Shown here in pieces: positions 8,896 to 18,151 of a stretch of 64,000 bases of DNA. How positions within the stretch are numbered: position 1 is the first letter of the stretch; each line of letters opens with the position of its first letter. The notes below the pieces were generated by a model. That model made no database searches and was not told the origin of the DNA. It saw nothing but the letters and a program-made list of their open reading frames with translations. The translations under genes were made by a program, and so were the position numbers. Source of the DNA: Microvirga sp. VF16. GTDB taxonomy: Bacteria; Pseudomonadota; Alphaproteobacteria; Rhizobiales; Beijerinckiaceae. Location of the stretch: the NCBI RefSeq assembly GCF_016864375.1, contig NZ_CP069354.1, positions 2,253,501 to 2,317,500 of the forward strand, given 5' to 3'.

Positions 8896-9656
8896 ATCGT
8901 CCTCGCTTGTCGTATCTCGGCCCAGGAGCCGAGGGGGATCGTATCCCTCCGGTCGGGAAGCCGTGCGCATGCCATTCGGCGGCTTTCCAAGTCCTGTTCT
9001 GCCATGGCCTGAAAGGCCCTGCGTCAGGCCAGAACACGCCCTTATGTGATGACGAAGACTTGGGCCTCCTCGTACTCAGCTCGGGCAACTTGGAAGTGGA
9101 GTTCCAGCCAGAGTGCATCGCTTACCGGATGGCCCGTCGATGTCATCCTTGCGTCGATCATGGGATATCTCATCAGCCTATGGTAGCGCAGCCACGAACC
9201 CTGGTCCTGTCACGATGCCTGATTGATCCCGCCACAACTGTTGATAGGAGGCAGTAACTGCGCAGAACATGCCTACGCGAGCCAACTGCCGCTCTGCACG
9301 AGGTTACTTTGGCTCCCGCGTGCGGGAGCCTGGGAAGTTTGAGCCCGTCCCGATAACCTTTCGGGTGCCCCTGAAAATCTCCGTATAGACTTCCAGCTGC
9401 CCGCGCTGCGAAGGTCCGGAACAGGCACTCCTGAGACCTACGCTCAAAGGCAGCAATCCTCATCGAACCGGACGTCCCGAAAGCGCGGGAATCTCGGCTC
9501 CTGACCCGACGCGGACCTTCCGCCGGTCCTTTACAACGCCATCTCGATCTTCGCCACGTGCGCTTCCGCCCTGTTGGATCGGGCCTGGGGCCTCCAGGTA
9601 GCTCTCTTGAAGCCCACCGAGGACACTCGACGTTTGGCCCGATCGCATCATCCCCC
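8896..9656. other. Long intergenic region without a gene
   Basis: No credible gene was seen in this 761-bp stretch. It carries copy 1 of a repeat at 9421-9511 that recurs at 23660-23750. Just after it is GGACC-N7-GGTCC, a short inverted repeat. Confidence 0.5.
9421..9511. repeat. Dispersed intergenic repeat R1, copy 1
   Basis: This segment aligns with 23660-23750: shared blocks are CCTGAGACCTA, AAGGCAGCAATCCTC, CCGAAAGCGC, ATCTCGG and TCCTGACCCGA, with a small gap. The second copy ends 2 bp before the inverted repeat of the third IS element. It is not coding in either place. Confidence 0.7.
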
Positions 9657-9701
9657 TTGACGTACATTATACGGTGCTTGTACGTACAGTATACTATACG
9701 G
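9657..9701 (+). promoter_or_regulatory. AT-rich direct and inverted repeats upstream of the AztD-like gene
   Basis: A TTGACGTACATTATACGG unit (9657-9674) is followed 3 bp later by a longer variant, TTGTACGTACAGTATAC plus TATACGG (9678-9701). GTACGTAC and AGTATACT inside the second unit are perfect palindromes. TTGACG followed by TATACT-like hexamers could be promoter elements. Its place about 70 bp before the ATG at 9770 suggests a metal-responsive operator and promoter, but the regulator is not identified. Confidence 0.4.
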
Positions 9702-9769
9702 GAATCGGGCTGCGCCAGACGGTGAGCCCCGGGAGCGCATTCTGCGTCCCAACACCAGAGGACAGTTGC

Positions 9770-11080
9770 ATGAACAAATTGGCGATGCTGACCTTTGCCA
9801 TGGGGTCATCTCTCGTGGCGCTCACGGCTGCCGCGTTGGCGCACGATCACGCCGTCTTGCGAGGTCGTCTTGTGTTTGCCGATCACGAGAAGCCCCTAGT
9901 CAGCGTACTTGATCTCGACAGCGGTGAGGTTACCCACAGTTTCGATATGCCAAAAGCCAATCCGGTGCTCTCCACGACGGAAGATGGCCGCTACACGGTC
10001 ATCAAGACGGGCGATGATGCGGGTACCGTTCGCTTTCTCGACACCGGCCTGACGTACGAATCCCACGGCGATCACACCGACGTGGAGAAGGGGGAGGCTA
10101 AACTGCTCGGCCACACCCTTACCGGCGATGTGCCGGCTCATGTCGTCTCCGAGAATGACTGGGTCGCCGTGTTCTTCGACGGACAACGGCCATGGGTGCG
10201 TTCGAGCGAGCCTCGGGCCACGTTCATCAAGCTCGACACCTTGGGCTCGGCCAATCCGACGGCGCTGACCTGGAAGAGCCCTGCGCCCCAGCACGGGATT
10301 GCGTTTGCGCTCGGCTCTGACGAGTGGCTCGTGTCGACGCACAACGAGCCGTACGCCAAGGGCGACCAGAAGGCGAGTTCGCGCTCGAACGGCTTCAAGG
10401 TCGTCCAGGGCGAGGACTGGAAGGTTGTGGCCTCCTTTGACGACCTGTCCGACCCACAGAAGTCGTGCAAGGAATTCCACGGGCACGCGTCCTTGAACAA
10501 CGTCCATGTCTTCGGCTGTGCTCAGGGGCCTGAGGGCGATGCCAAAGCCGGCGGCGTACTGGTCCTTGCCAAGACCAACGGTCAGTGGACGTCACGCCGG
10601 GTGCGGTATCCGGACAACCGGCGCTCCTCGACGATCAAGGCGCGTGAAGGTGCCCAGTACATGATTGCCAACTATGGCAACAAGAGTCCTTATGATGCGC
10701 TTCTTCGCATCGATCCCACGGCGGAAGCCCTGAAGCCGGAGGACATCTTCCAGGTTCCGGATGGACAGGCGATCTGCCAGTTTGAGGTCGCCTCCGACGG
10801 TAAGCGCATTGCCAACCTGACGGCTGACGGCAAGCTGCGGATCTATGATGCGGCCCCAGCCTGGAAGCAGGTGGCGCAGTTCGATGCGGTTCCTGCCTTC
10901 GATTGTGCCTACGGGGCCAAGACCCCGATGCCCTCGCTTGCCATCATCGGCGAGAGCGCCTTCGTCAGCGACCCGATAAACAAGCGCGTCCGCGAATACA
11001 GCCTGGGCAGCCTCCAGCAGGGGCTCGATCTTCCCGTCGACGGCATGCCGGCGAACCTCGCCAGCGGCGGGGGCGGCTAG
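9770..11080 (+). CDS. AztD-like periplasmic zinc metallochaperone (beta-propeller)
   Basis: A 436-residue exported protein with a signal peptide (MNKLAMLTFAMGSSLVALTA, cleavage near ALAHDH). The mature part has repeated beta-propeller-like strands (RGRLVFADHEKPLVSVLDL, FDAVPAFDCAYG). His/Asp-rich clusters HDHA, ESHGDHTD and EFHGHAS resemble zinc-binding loops of AztD, the chaperone that delivers zinc to the AztC binding protein. No aztABC transporter is in the window, so it is an orphan and may have another role. The ATG at 9770 is preceded by AGAGGAC; the open frame extends upstream to 9674 without a signal peptide. It ends with a run of glycines. Confidence 0.6.
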   Translation: MNKLAMLTFAMGSSLVALTAAALAHDHAVLRGRLVFADHEKPLVSVLDLDSGEVTHSFDMPKANPVLSTTEDGRYTVIKTGDDAGTVRFLDTGLTYESHGDHTDVEKGEAKLLGHTLTGDVPAHVVSENDWVAVFFDGQRPWVRSSEPRATFIKLDTLGSANPTALTWKSPAPQHGIAFALGSDEWLVSTHNEPYAKGDQKASSRSNGFKVVQGEDWKVVASFDDLSDPQKSCKEFHGHASLNNVHVFGCAQGPEGDAKAGGVLVLAKTNGQWTSRRVRYPDNRRSSTIKAREGAQYMIANYGNKSPYDALLRIDPTAEALKPEDIFQVPDGQAICQFEVASDGKRIANLTADGKLRIYDAAPAWKQVAQFDAVPAFDCAYGAKTPMPSLAIIGESAFVSDPINKRVREYSLGSLQQGLDLPVDGMPANLASGGGG

Positions 11081-11163
11081 TCCCAGGGGTTGTCGGGCCT
11101 GGCCGCACCGCGTGCCCTGATCAGGACGGTTCCTCATCCGAGGATCAAAAGGGAACGCAACCG

Positions 11164-11835
11164 CTATTCGGGTGCCTGGGCGTGAGAGCCCTCGCTCGCG
11201 CCGAACACCGTCTTGGCGTAGATGATGCCGAGCCCATAGGCACCGCCGTACTTCTTCGCGATGCTCGTGGTCATGTCGTAGGTCTCGGTCCGTGCCCAAT
11301 CGCGCTGGAGTTCCAGCAGGTACTGTAGCGACGTCATCGGACGCACTCCGGCCTGCACCATCCGATCCATCGCTCGCTCGTGAGCCTCCTCGGAGACATC
11401 GCCGCAGGCATCGGCGATGACGTAGACCTCGAAGCCTTGATCAAGCGCCGAGAGGGCCGGGCCGACGATGCAGACCGAGGTCCACAGACCCGACAGTACG
11501 ATGCGGTTCTTGCCGATCTCGTTGATGCGCTCGATGATGCCTGCGTCCTCCCAGGCGTTCATGGAGGTGCGGTCGAGCATCTTCTGACCAGGAAAGGCGT
11601 TCGTGATCTCGCTGAACATGGGGCCGGAGAAGCTCTTTTCCGCTACGGTGGTGAGGATGGTCGAGACGCCGAAGCCGGCAGCGGCCTCGGCGACCAAAGC
11701 CGCGTTGTTGCGCAGCATGACCCCGTCGATCGACCGGGTGGCAAAGGCCATCTGCGACTGGAAGTCGATCATGATCAGCACGTGATCGCTGGGTGTGAGG
11801 AGATTGGAACCGGGTGTCGACGTAGCTGTCGTCAT
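11164..11835 (-). CDS. Isochorismatase-fold (YcaC-like) hydrolase
   Basis: A 223-residue cysteine hydrolase of the isochorismatase superfamily. The catalytic triad can be placed as Asp in VLIMIDFQSQM, Lys in TVAEKSF, and Cys in SGLWTSVCIVGPAL. The VIADACGDVSEEAHERAM segment is typical of the YcaC subgroup of unknown substrate. The ATG at 11835 (MTTATSTPGSN) was taken as start; the frame continues to 12006 without homology. It converges with the AztD-like gene across 83 bp. Confidence 0.85.
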   Translation of the reverse strand: MTTATSTPGSNLLTPSDHVLIMIDFQSQMAFATRSIDGVMLRNNAALVAEAAAGFGVSTILTTVAEKSFSGPMFSEITNAFPGQKMLDRTSMNAWEDAGIIERINEIGKNRIVLSGLWTSVCIVGPALSALDQGFEVYVIADACGDVSEEAHERAMDRMVQAGVRPMTSLQYLLELQRDWARTETYDMTTSIAKKYGGAYGLGIIYAKTVFGASEGSHAQAPE

Positions 11836-12444
11836 GGCTTGTCCTTGTGTCCTGATCTTCCGTTCGATGCTGGCTTTCACCGTGGGCAGCGACCAGCGCA
11901 CCGACGACCGGTCGGGCGGGTCTGGGCTCTCCCTGCGCGAAACACAGCTTAGGAGGGCAGCGTGCGTCATCGGAGTTCCTTGCGTCCCGCCGATGGGCGC
12001 AACCACATTGTCCCGGAGCCGGCCTGGTCGGAAGTTAAACCGTGTAAATATTTGTGAAGCCGCGCGGATGCCGAAGCTTGCGCGTCGCGTGCGGAATGGC
12101 TTCCAGCGAATCCAGCTTGGTTAGGCGAGACCGGAGATCTCCGCCACTATCCCATCGCTGCCCGATGCAGGGCACCGGAACGCTTTTCTTGAAACACGAG
12201 ACGCACTCCGGCCGCGTCTGTTCCTCCAACACGCGGCGGGACGTTACGGCGTGGAGGACCTGAGGCGGAAGCATGGCCTCGATGAGGCGCTCGCAGCAAC
12301 ATTCCCGGCGAGCGATCCCATGGCGGTGACCGGACATCGCCTCGGAACCCAATGACACGCCGCGGGCCGGATCCCTGATTCCTCCTTCCCTTTCGGCATC
12401 TTGTTAGGCATAGTTTCATGCCTGCCCCTTGATGCCTGAGCCAG
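11836..12444. other. Intergenic region with a possible gene remnant
   Basis: No complete gene was found in this 609-bp stretch. A plus-strand frame with no ATG (about 12122-12355) ends in LDEALAATFPASDPMAVT, a C-terminal motif common in small Rhizobiales proteins, so a decayed small gene is likely. Confidence 0.4.
12251..12355 (+). pseudogene. Remnant of a small protein ending in TFPASDP motif
   Basis: Read from a GTG at 12251 this gives VEDLRRKHGLDEALAAT followed by FPASDPMAV and a stop. The FPASDPV-like tail is familiar from short uncharacterised Rhizobiales proteins. The open frame extends upstream to a stop near 12120 without an ATG, which suggests that the true N-terminus is gone. It could also be a chance frame. 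Confidence 0.3.
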
Positions 12445-15204
12445 ATGAAGAACGCCAATGTCAGATTCGGTCCGTTCACGCTCATCCCCTCCGAGCGTCT
12501 TCTTCTGCGCGACAGCGGGCCGATCAAGATCGGCAGCCGTGCGCTGGACATTCTGATTGCTCTCGTCTCACGCGCCGGAGAAGTGGTCTCGAAGGAAGAC
12601 CTGATCTCGATCGTCTGGCCCCGAACCTTCGTCGAGGAAACCAATCTCCGGGTCAATGTTGCCGCCCTGCGCAAGGCGCTCGGGGATGGACATGAGCCCC
12701 ACCGGTTCATTTCCAACATCACTGGCCGAGGCTACTGCTTCGTTGCCCCCCTCAATGAAACGGATGAGTTGGCCGGAGAGGTTCAAGCGGCGATATCCAA
12801 GCCTCGGCAGCCTGCCCCGGCAACGGGCTCCCTGCCACGCCTAAGTGGACGCGTCATCGGGCGGGACGGGGAGCTCGACCTGCTCGACCGGCAGCTCGCC
12901 GAGCTCCGGCTCCTGACCATCGTCGGCCCAGGGGGCATCGGCAAGACGACCATCGCCGTTTCCCTTGCCCAGCGCACTCTCGACCGCTACGCGGATGGTG
13001 TCGCCTTCGTCGACCTCGGGACACTCACGGATCCGGCATTGCTGCCGGTGGTCGTCGCAAAAGGCGCAGGATGCGTCCTCGGGTCGACGGATCAGCTCGC
13101 GGAACTGGCCGAGCAGCTTCGCGACCGCTCGATGCTTCTTATCCTCGACTGCTGCGAGCATCTCATCGATGACGTTGCCTTGATGGTGGAGGCGCTGGCT
13201 GCAAGGGCGCCTGAGCTCAACTTCCTAATGACGAGCCGTGAACCGCTTCGCGCACAGGGAGAACGGGTCCTTCGCCTGGCCCCGCTCGATTTCCCATCCG
13301 AGGGAGAGGCGGACGATGCGGCGTCGGCTCTCGGGTTCGCGGCCGTACAGCTCTTCGTCGAGCGGGTCGCCGACGGCATCGGAGGCTACGATCTGGGCGA
13401 TGCCGAGGCTCCCCTCGTGGGGGAGATTTGCAGACGGCTGGACGGCATCGGCCTCGCCATCGAGTTGGCGGCCTCCCAGGTCGACAGCCTGGGGATCCAG
13501 GGTCTTGCCGTCTCGCTGCGGAACAGTTTCGATGGGTTGACGCGAGGGCGGCGCACTGCGCTCCCGCGCCACCAGACCCTGCACGCCGCGCTGGACTGGA
13601 GTCACTCACTCCTGGACGAGCCGCAACGCTTCGTGCTCAGCCACCTGTCGCTGTTCAACAAGGAATTCACGATGGAGGCTGCGCGAGCGGTGGCTTCCGA
13701 CGGAGGAACCATCGACGTCGCGGCCTGCCTCGGCGACCTCGTCGCGAAGTCACTGGTCGTGGCCGACCGCAGCATCCATCCGGCCCGGTATCGCCTGCTC
13801 GACATGACGCGCGCCCATGCGGCGGAGAAGCTGTCGGCATCAGGCCGAGGTGAAGAGGCATCCCGGCGCCACGCCATGCATTACCTTGGGTTCTTCGGAC
13901 AAGCCGCCGGGCAATGGCAGGCCACCCATGATACCGATTGGCTCGCGCTCCATCACCGGGACATGGGGAATCTGAGGGCCGCCCTGGACTGGGCTTTCTC
14001 CCCGCAGGGCGATCCCATGATCGGGGTCGGACTGACGGTCGCCGCCATCCCCCTCTGGTATCAGCTCTCCCTGGTTGACGAGTGCCTGATGAGGGTCCGT
14101 CAGGCCCTCGACTGGCTCGAGCGCCAGGATCGAACCGATGATTCCAGTCTCATGATGTTATACGCGGCGTTGGGCTTCCCGCACATGCGTGCGATCTCCG
14201 GCCGCCCGAGCGGCGCGAAGGCGTGGGAACGCTCGCTTGGGATCGCCCGGCGGATCGACGACGTCGACTTCCAGTTGCGGGCCTTGTGGGCTCTTTGGGT
14301 GGACCGGACCAACAGCGGCAATTCCCGTGCTGCTCTCGAGATGGCAGAGGAATTCCACCGGATGGCTGCGCGCTCGCGGGATCCAGCGGATCGGCTCATC
14401 GGCGAAAGAATGCGCGCGCGATCGCTGCACTTCCTGGGTGACCAGCCACGAGCCGAAGCGCATGTGCGCCGCATGCTCGACGAATATCGTACGCCGGCCA
14501 GCGGAGCCCATCTGGCCCGGTTCCAGTACGAGCAGCGCCTCACGGCGCGGATCACGCTCGCCCGCGTGTTGTGGCTGCGCGGTCGCGCCAAGGAGGCTCT
14601 CGGCGAAGTGGAGGACATGGTCGGGACGGCCTTGGATACGGATCACAACCTGACCACCTGCCACGTCCTGTCCGACGCCGTCTGCCCGATCTACCTGATG
14701 GCCGGGGATCTGGCGCGCGCGCAGCACTACACGGGAATGCTTTTGGAGCGGACTAAGGCCCATGCCCTCGATGTCTGGCATGCCTATGCCGAGTGCTTCC
14801 AGGGCGACATCCTGATCCGTCAGGGCAGGGCCGCAGCCGGTGTATCGCTCGTCCGGGATGCGCAGGATCGGCTCGAGCGCGCGGGCTTCCATCTCTACCG
14901 GACGGTTTTCCACGCCGTCCTTGCTTCCGGCCTCCAGGCATTGGGCCGCGTCGAGGAGGCGCTGAGGCTGCTGGACACGGCCCTGGCGCTGACGCGGCAG
15001 ACCGGAGAGGCTTGGTACGTGCCGGAACTCCTTCGTCAGTACGCCCAGTTGCTCATGACGCGGGACGACGCCCAAGAGGACGCCCGTCGCCTGATCGAAC
15101 AGTCCCTGGCCTTGGCGAGGGAACAGGGCGCGATGGCGTGGGCCACCAGAGCTGCCGGCACACTTGGCACCTCGAATGATTTAACGCGCTTTAACACCGC
15201 TTAA
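12445..15204 (+). CDS. Winged-helix transcriptional regulator with NTPase and TPR-like domains
   Basis: A 919-residue regulator. Residues 1-105 are an OmpR/CadC-type winged helix (LIPSERLLLRDSG, ALDILIALVSRAGEVVSKED, NITGRGYCFVAP). At about 155 comes an STAND-type NTPase with Walker A VGPGGIGKTTIA, Walker B-like LLILDCCEHL and a sensor FLMTSREPLR, the hallmark of AfsR/LuxR-like regulators. The rest is alpha-helical and TPR-like. Such proteins bind direct repeats and activate a neighbouring operon on a signal sensed by the TPR part. The stop overlaps TTAAC direct repeats placed before the hydrolase operon at 15276, its probable target. Confidence 0.85.
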   Translation: MKNANVRFGPFTLIPSERLLLRDSGPIKIGSRALDILIALVSRAGEVVSKEDLISIVWPRTFVEETNLRVNVAALRKALGDGHEPHRFISNITGRGYCFVAPLNETDELAGEVQAAISKPRQPAPATGSLPRLSGRVIGRDGELDLLDRQLAELRLLTIVGPGGIGKTTIAVSLAQRTLDRYADGVAFVDLGTLTDPALLPVVVAKGAGCVLGSTDQLAELAEQLRDRSMLLILDCCEHLIDDVALMVEALAARAPELNFLMTSREPLRAQGERVLRLAPLDFPSEGEADDAASALGFAAVQLFVERVADGIGGYDLGDAEAPLVGEICRRLDGIGLAIELAASQVDSLGIQGLAVSLRNSFDGLTRGRRTALPRHQTLHAALDWSHSLLDEPQRFVLSHLSLFNKEFTMEAARAVASDGGTIDVAACLGDLVAKSLVVADRSIHPARYRLLDMTRAHAAEKLSASGRGEEASRRHAMHYLGFFGQAAGQWQATHDTDWLALHHRDMGNLRAALDWAFSPQGDPMIGVGLTVAAIPLWYQLSLVDECLMRVRQALDWLERQDRTDDSSLMMLYAALGFPHMRAISGRPSGAKAWERSLGIARRIDDVDFQLRALWALWVDRTNSGNSRAALEMAEEFHRMAARSRDPADRLIGERMRARSLHFLGDQPRAEAHVRRMLDEYRTPASGAHLARFQYEQRLTARITLARVLWLRGRAKEALGEVEDMVGTALDTDHNLTTCHVLSDAVCPIYLMAGDLARAQHYTGMLLERTKAHALDVWHAYAECFQGDILIRQGRAAAGVSLVRDAQDRLERAGFHLYRTVFHAVLASGLQALGRVEEALRLLDTALALTRQTGEAWYVPELLRQYAQLLMTRDDAQEDARRLIEQSLALAREQGAMAWATRAAGTLGTSNDLTRFNTA

Positions 15205-15205
15205 C
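15181..15205 (+). promoter_or_regulatory. Three TTAAC direct repeats at 10-bp pitch, candidate regulator site
   Basis: TTAAC begins at 15181, 15191 and 15201, spaced exactly one helical turn apart and overlapping the stop codon of the winged-helix regulator. The site lies 71 bp before the first gene of the hydrolase operon. OmpR-type winged helices bind tandem direct half-sites with about 10-11 bp pitch, so this fits a binding site for the upstream regulator. That assignment is inference. Confidence 0.5.
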
Positions 15206-15275
15206 TGGTTCACATCGCCGACCGGAGCCATGGTTGCGTCGACCCGAAGACGCAACCAATTCCGAGGGACGTGCG

Positions 15276-16253
15276 ATGACATCACGGACATTCTTTTCAC
15301 TGCCCCGGGCTGCGGCGGCTGGCCTTGCAGCCATCATGTGGTCGGTGGCGTTTCCGGCCACGGCAACCGCACAGGCCGCTCGCTCCCCACAGGAGTACTC
15401 CAAGACGTGTGGCGCCTCCTGCGTCGGGACGCAGACGGTCGGCATCAGCGGCATCCCCTACGCCTATCGGTCCTTGGGCAACCCGTCCGGGACGCCGCTG
15501 ATCCTGATCAACCGCTTCCGCGGGACGATGGACGAGTGGGATCCAGCCTTCCTCGATCACGTCGCAGCCGGGCGACACGTCATCATCTTCGACAATGCAG
15601 GCGTCGCCCGCTCCGGAGGTGAGGCGCCGGCTCGCATGGCCGACTGGGCCACGAATGCCGCCAAATTCATCGAGGCCCTGGGTTACCGCCAGGTCGACGT
15701 GCTGGGCTTCTCATTCGGAGGTCTGGTGGCACAGGAGCTGACCCTCCAGCGGCCGGAACTCGTCCGCAGGCTGATCATCGTCGGTAGCGGGGCGGGCTAT
15801 GTCGAAGGCGCCAACCTTCGTGCCAAGGCGATCGAGGTCGCCACCAAGCCGGTCAACACGGACGAGGACTTCCTCTACCTGTTCTTCAAGGAAACGCCGA
15901 CGAGCCAGGCGGCCGGGCGGGAGCATCTGGCCCGCCTGCGCCTGAGAGCGGATGCGTTTTCCGAGCGCGTCAGCGAGAAGGCCTGGAAGGCGATGCTCTC
16001 GGCCGGGAGCGACGTCGGCACGCCGGAGACCTCGCTGCTGCGGCGCGTCGGATCGATCCGCCAGCCTGTCCTTGTCGCCAACGGCAACGAGGACGTGATG
16101 ATCCCGACCTACCAGTCCTATGCCTTGGCGCAGGCGATCCCCAATGCTCGGCTGATCATCTATCCGGATTCGGGCCACGCCTTCCTGTTCCAGTACCCCA
16201 AGGAGTTCGGGGACGAGGTCATGCGCTTCCTCGGACCGGAGGTCCAGCCATGA
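15276..16253 (+). CDS. Exported alpha/beta hydrolase
   Basis: A 325-residue protein with an N-terminal signal ([18 protein letters not shown], cleavage near TATAQA), so it probably acts in the periplasm. The hydrolase core has the nucleophile elbow GFSFGG (Ser), an acid in [10 protein letters not shown] (Asp) and a histidine in YPDSGHAF. Two cysteines (KTCGASCVG) follow the signal and may pair. It resembles the TAP-like/haloperoxidase-type alpha/beta fold group; the substrate is unknown. It starts at the ATG at 15276 after GAGGGAC, is the first gene of a five-gene operon, and its stop overlaps the next start by 4 bp. Confidence 0.85.
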   Translation: MTSRTFFSLPRAAAAGLAAIMWSVAFPATATAQAARSPQEYSKTCGASCVGTQTVGISGIPYAYRSLGNPSGTPLILINRFRGTMDEWDPAFLDHVAAGRHVIIFDNAGVARSGGEAPARMADWATNAAKFIEALGYRQVDVLGFSFGGLVAQELTLQRPELVRRLIIVGSGAGYVEGANLRAKAIEVATKPVNTDEDFLYLFFKETPTSQAAGREHLARLRLRADAFSERVSEKAWKAMLSAGSDVGTPETSLLRRVGSIRQPVLVANGNEDVMIPTYQSYALAQAIPNARLIIYPDSGHAFLFQYPKEFGDEVMRFLGPEVQP

Positions 16254-17224
16254 GCGCGACCGCCATCTCCGCGCATCTCACCAGACGCGACGTAATGGCA
16301 GCAGGTCTCGGCTTGGCCACCACGGCAAGAGCCAACGCTCAGGGGCTCGGGACGACCCCAAAGAATCCGATGATGCAATCCACTGAAGGAGACAGAACGA
16401 TGGCGACGATCACGATGAAGGACGGCACGGAAATCTTCTACAAGGACTGGGGCAGCGGGCAGCCCATCGTCTTCCATCATGGCTGGCCGCTCAGTGCCGA
16501 TGACTGGGACAGCCAGATGCTGTTCTTCCTGCATCAGGGCTATCGCGTCATCGCCCATGACCGCCGTGGCCACGGTCGCTCGACCCAGACCGCTCACGGC
16601 AACGAGATGGATACCTATGCCGATGACGTCGTGCAGCTCGCGAAAGCCCTCGATCTCCGGGATGCGATCCATATCGGCCATTCCACAGGCGGCGGCGAGG
16701 TGGCGCGCTACGTTGCCCGCGCAGAGCCGGGACGCGTTTCCAAGGCGGTCCTGATCGGCGCGGTACCACCCATCATGGTCAAGTCGGAGAAGAACCCCGG
16801 CGGGTTGCCGCTGGAGGTGTTCGACGGCTTCCGTGCGGCGGTCGCCGCGAACCGGGCGCAGTTCTATGTCGATGTCCCAGCCGGGCCCTTCTACGGCTTC
16901 AACCGTCCCGGTGCCAAGGTCTCGCAAGGGGTGATCGACAACTGGTGGCGCCAGGGCATGATGGGCGGCATCAAGGCACAGTATGACTGCATCAAGGCCT
17001 TCTCCGAGACCGACTTCACCGAGGATCTGAAAGAGATCGACGTTCCCACGCTGGTGATGCACGGCGACGACGATCAGATCGTCCCGTTCGCGGATTCCGC
17101 GCCGCTGTCCGTGAAGCTCCTGAAGCACGGGACGCTCAAGGTCTACGAGGGGCTTCCGCACGGGCTGTGCACGACGCATCCGGACGTCGTCAATCCCGAT
17201 CTCCTGGCCTTCATCAAGGGCTGA
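16250..17224 (+). CDS. Non-haem chloroperoxidase-like alpha/beta hydrolase with added N-terminus
   Basis: A 324-residue protein. From residue 51 ([18 protein letters not shown]) it matches cofactor-free chloroperoxidases and arylesterases, with oxyanion region [11 protein letters not shown], nucleophile elbow GHSTGGGE, acid in HGDDDQIVP and histidine in GLPHGL. The first 50 residues ([19 protein letters not shown]) look like a Tat signal, unusual in a family that is normally cytoplasmic and about 274 aa. A good ribosome site (GAAGGAGA) precedes the internal ATG at 16400, so both a long exported form and a short form are possible. ATGA overlap with the gene before implies coupling. Confidence 0.85.
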   Translation: MSATAISAHLTRRDVMAAGLGLATTARANAQGLGTTPKNPMMQSTEGDRTMATITMKDGTEIFYKDWGSGQPIVFHHGWPLSADDWDSQMLFFLHQGYRVIAHDRRGHGRSTQTAHGNEMDTYADDVVQLAKALDLRDAIHIGHSTGGGEVARYVARAEPGRVSKAVLIGAVPPIMVKSEKNPGGLPLEVFDGFRAAVAANRAQFYVDVPAGPFYGFNRPGAKVSQGVIDNWWRQGMMGGIKAQYDCIKAFSETDFTEDLKEIDVPTLVMHGDDDQIVPFADSAPLSVKLLKHGTLKVYEGLPHGLCTTHPDVVNPDLLAFIKG

Positions 17225-17246
17225 CCGATACGACAGGGTGGGTGCA

Positions 17247-18110
17247 ATGACCATGAAAGCGAACGAGGAATTCCTGGATCGGGAAAACGGGCTGCGGATC
17301 TTTGTGCGGTCCTGGCATCCCCCCGGTCCGCCCAGGGCAGTGGTGGCGATCTGCCATGGGGTGAAGTCCCACAGCGGCTATTACCACTGGCTTGCGGAGC
17401 AACTGGTCGCGAGCGGGTTTGCGGTCTATGCCCTCGACCTGCGCGGCCGCGGGCGGTCAGGCGGCGAACGCTTCTTCATCACCGACGTCGATGAGTATGT
17501 TGGCGATGTATCCGCCGTGATCGAGCTGGCGCGCCGCCGCGAGGGCGATCTGCCCCTGTTCCTCTTCGGTCACAGCGCCGGCGGCGTGGTTTCGTCGACC
17601 TATGCGCTCGACAACCAGAAGCGGCTCGCAGGCTTCATCTGCGAGAGCTTTGCCTACCAGGTCTACGCACCGGACTTCCTGCTGGCTGTCATCAAGGCCA
17701 TCAGCCGGATCGTGCCGCGCCTTCCCATGCTCCGGCTGAAGAACCGCGACTTCTCGCGCGATCCCGCTGTCGTGGCCCTCATGGATGCCGACCCGCTGAT
17801 CGCTGGCGAGGTGCAGCCGATGGCGACGGTCGCCGCTCTGTCAAAGGCGAACGACAGGCTCAAGGCGGTATTCGCCTCGATCAGGCTTCCGGTCCTGATC
17901 CTGCATGGAACCGAGGACAAGGTCACGCGTCCGGGCGGCAGCCAGGAGTTTCACGGGAAGGCCGGATCCAGGGACAAGACGCTCAAGCTCTATGACGGGC
18001 AAAGCCATGACCTCTTCAACGACCTCGGCCGCGAGCGCGTCCTGGCGGATGTCGTCGAATGGCTGGATGCCCGGCTTCCGGTGACGGGAAGGGTTTTAGC
18101 GGTCGGCTGA
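17247..18110 (+). CDS. Monoacylglycerol-lipase-like alpha/beta hydrolase
   Basis: A 287-residue alpha/beta hydrolase of the serine aminopeptidase S33/lysophospholipase group. It shows ENGLRIFVRSW, VVAICHGVKSHSGYY, DLRGRGRSGG, nucleophile elbow GHSAGG, acid in LHGTEDKVTRP and histidine in GQSHDLFND, all in the usual order. It lacks a signal peptide, so it is cytoplasmic. I placed the start at the ATG at 17247 (MTMKANEEF); a GTG at 17238 is also in frame. It follows the chloroperoxidase-like gene by 22 bp, in the same operon. Its stop codon lies within a 14-bp tandem duplication. Confidence 0.85.
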   Translation: MTMKANEEFLDRENGLRIFVRSWHPPGPPRAVVAICHGVKSHSGYYHWLAEQLVASGFAVYALDLRGRGRSGGERFFITDVDEYVGDVSAVIELARRREGDLPLFLFGHSAGGVVSSTYALDNQKRLAGFICESFAYQVYAPDFLLAVIKAISRIVPRLPMLRLKNRDFSRDPAVVALMDADPLIAGEVQPMATVAALSKANDRLKAVFASIRLPVLILHGTEDKVTRPGGSQEFHGKAGSRDKTLKLYDGQSHDLFNDLGRERVLADVVEWLDARLPVTGRVLAVG

Positions 18111-18135
18111 GGTCCTGCACATGAGGTCCTGCACA
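18108..18135. repeat. Perfect 14-bp tandem duplication at a stop codon
   Basis: TGAGGTCCTGCACA is present twice back to back (18108-18121, 18122-18135). The first copy begins with the TGA stop of the preceding hydrolase gene, so the duplication lengthened the intergenic gap without changing either protein. Confidence 0.8.
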
Positions 18136-18151
18136 GGGGAAAGAAGCGGCC

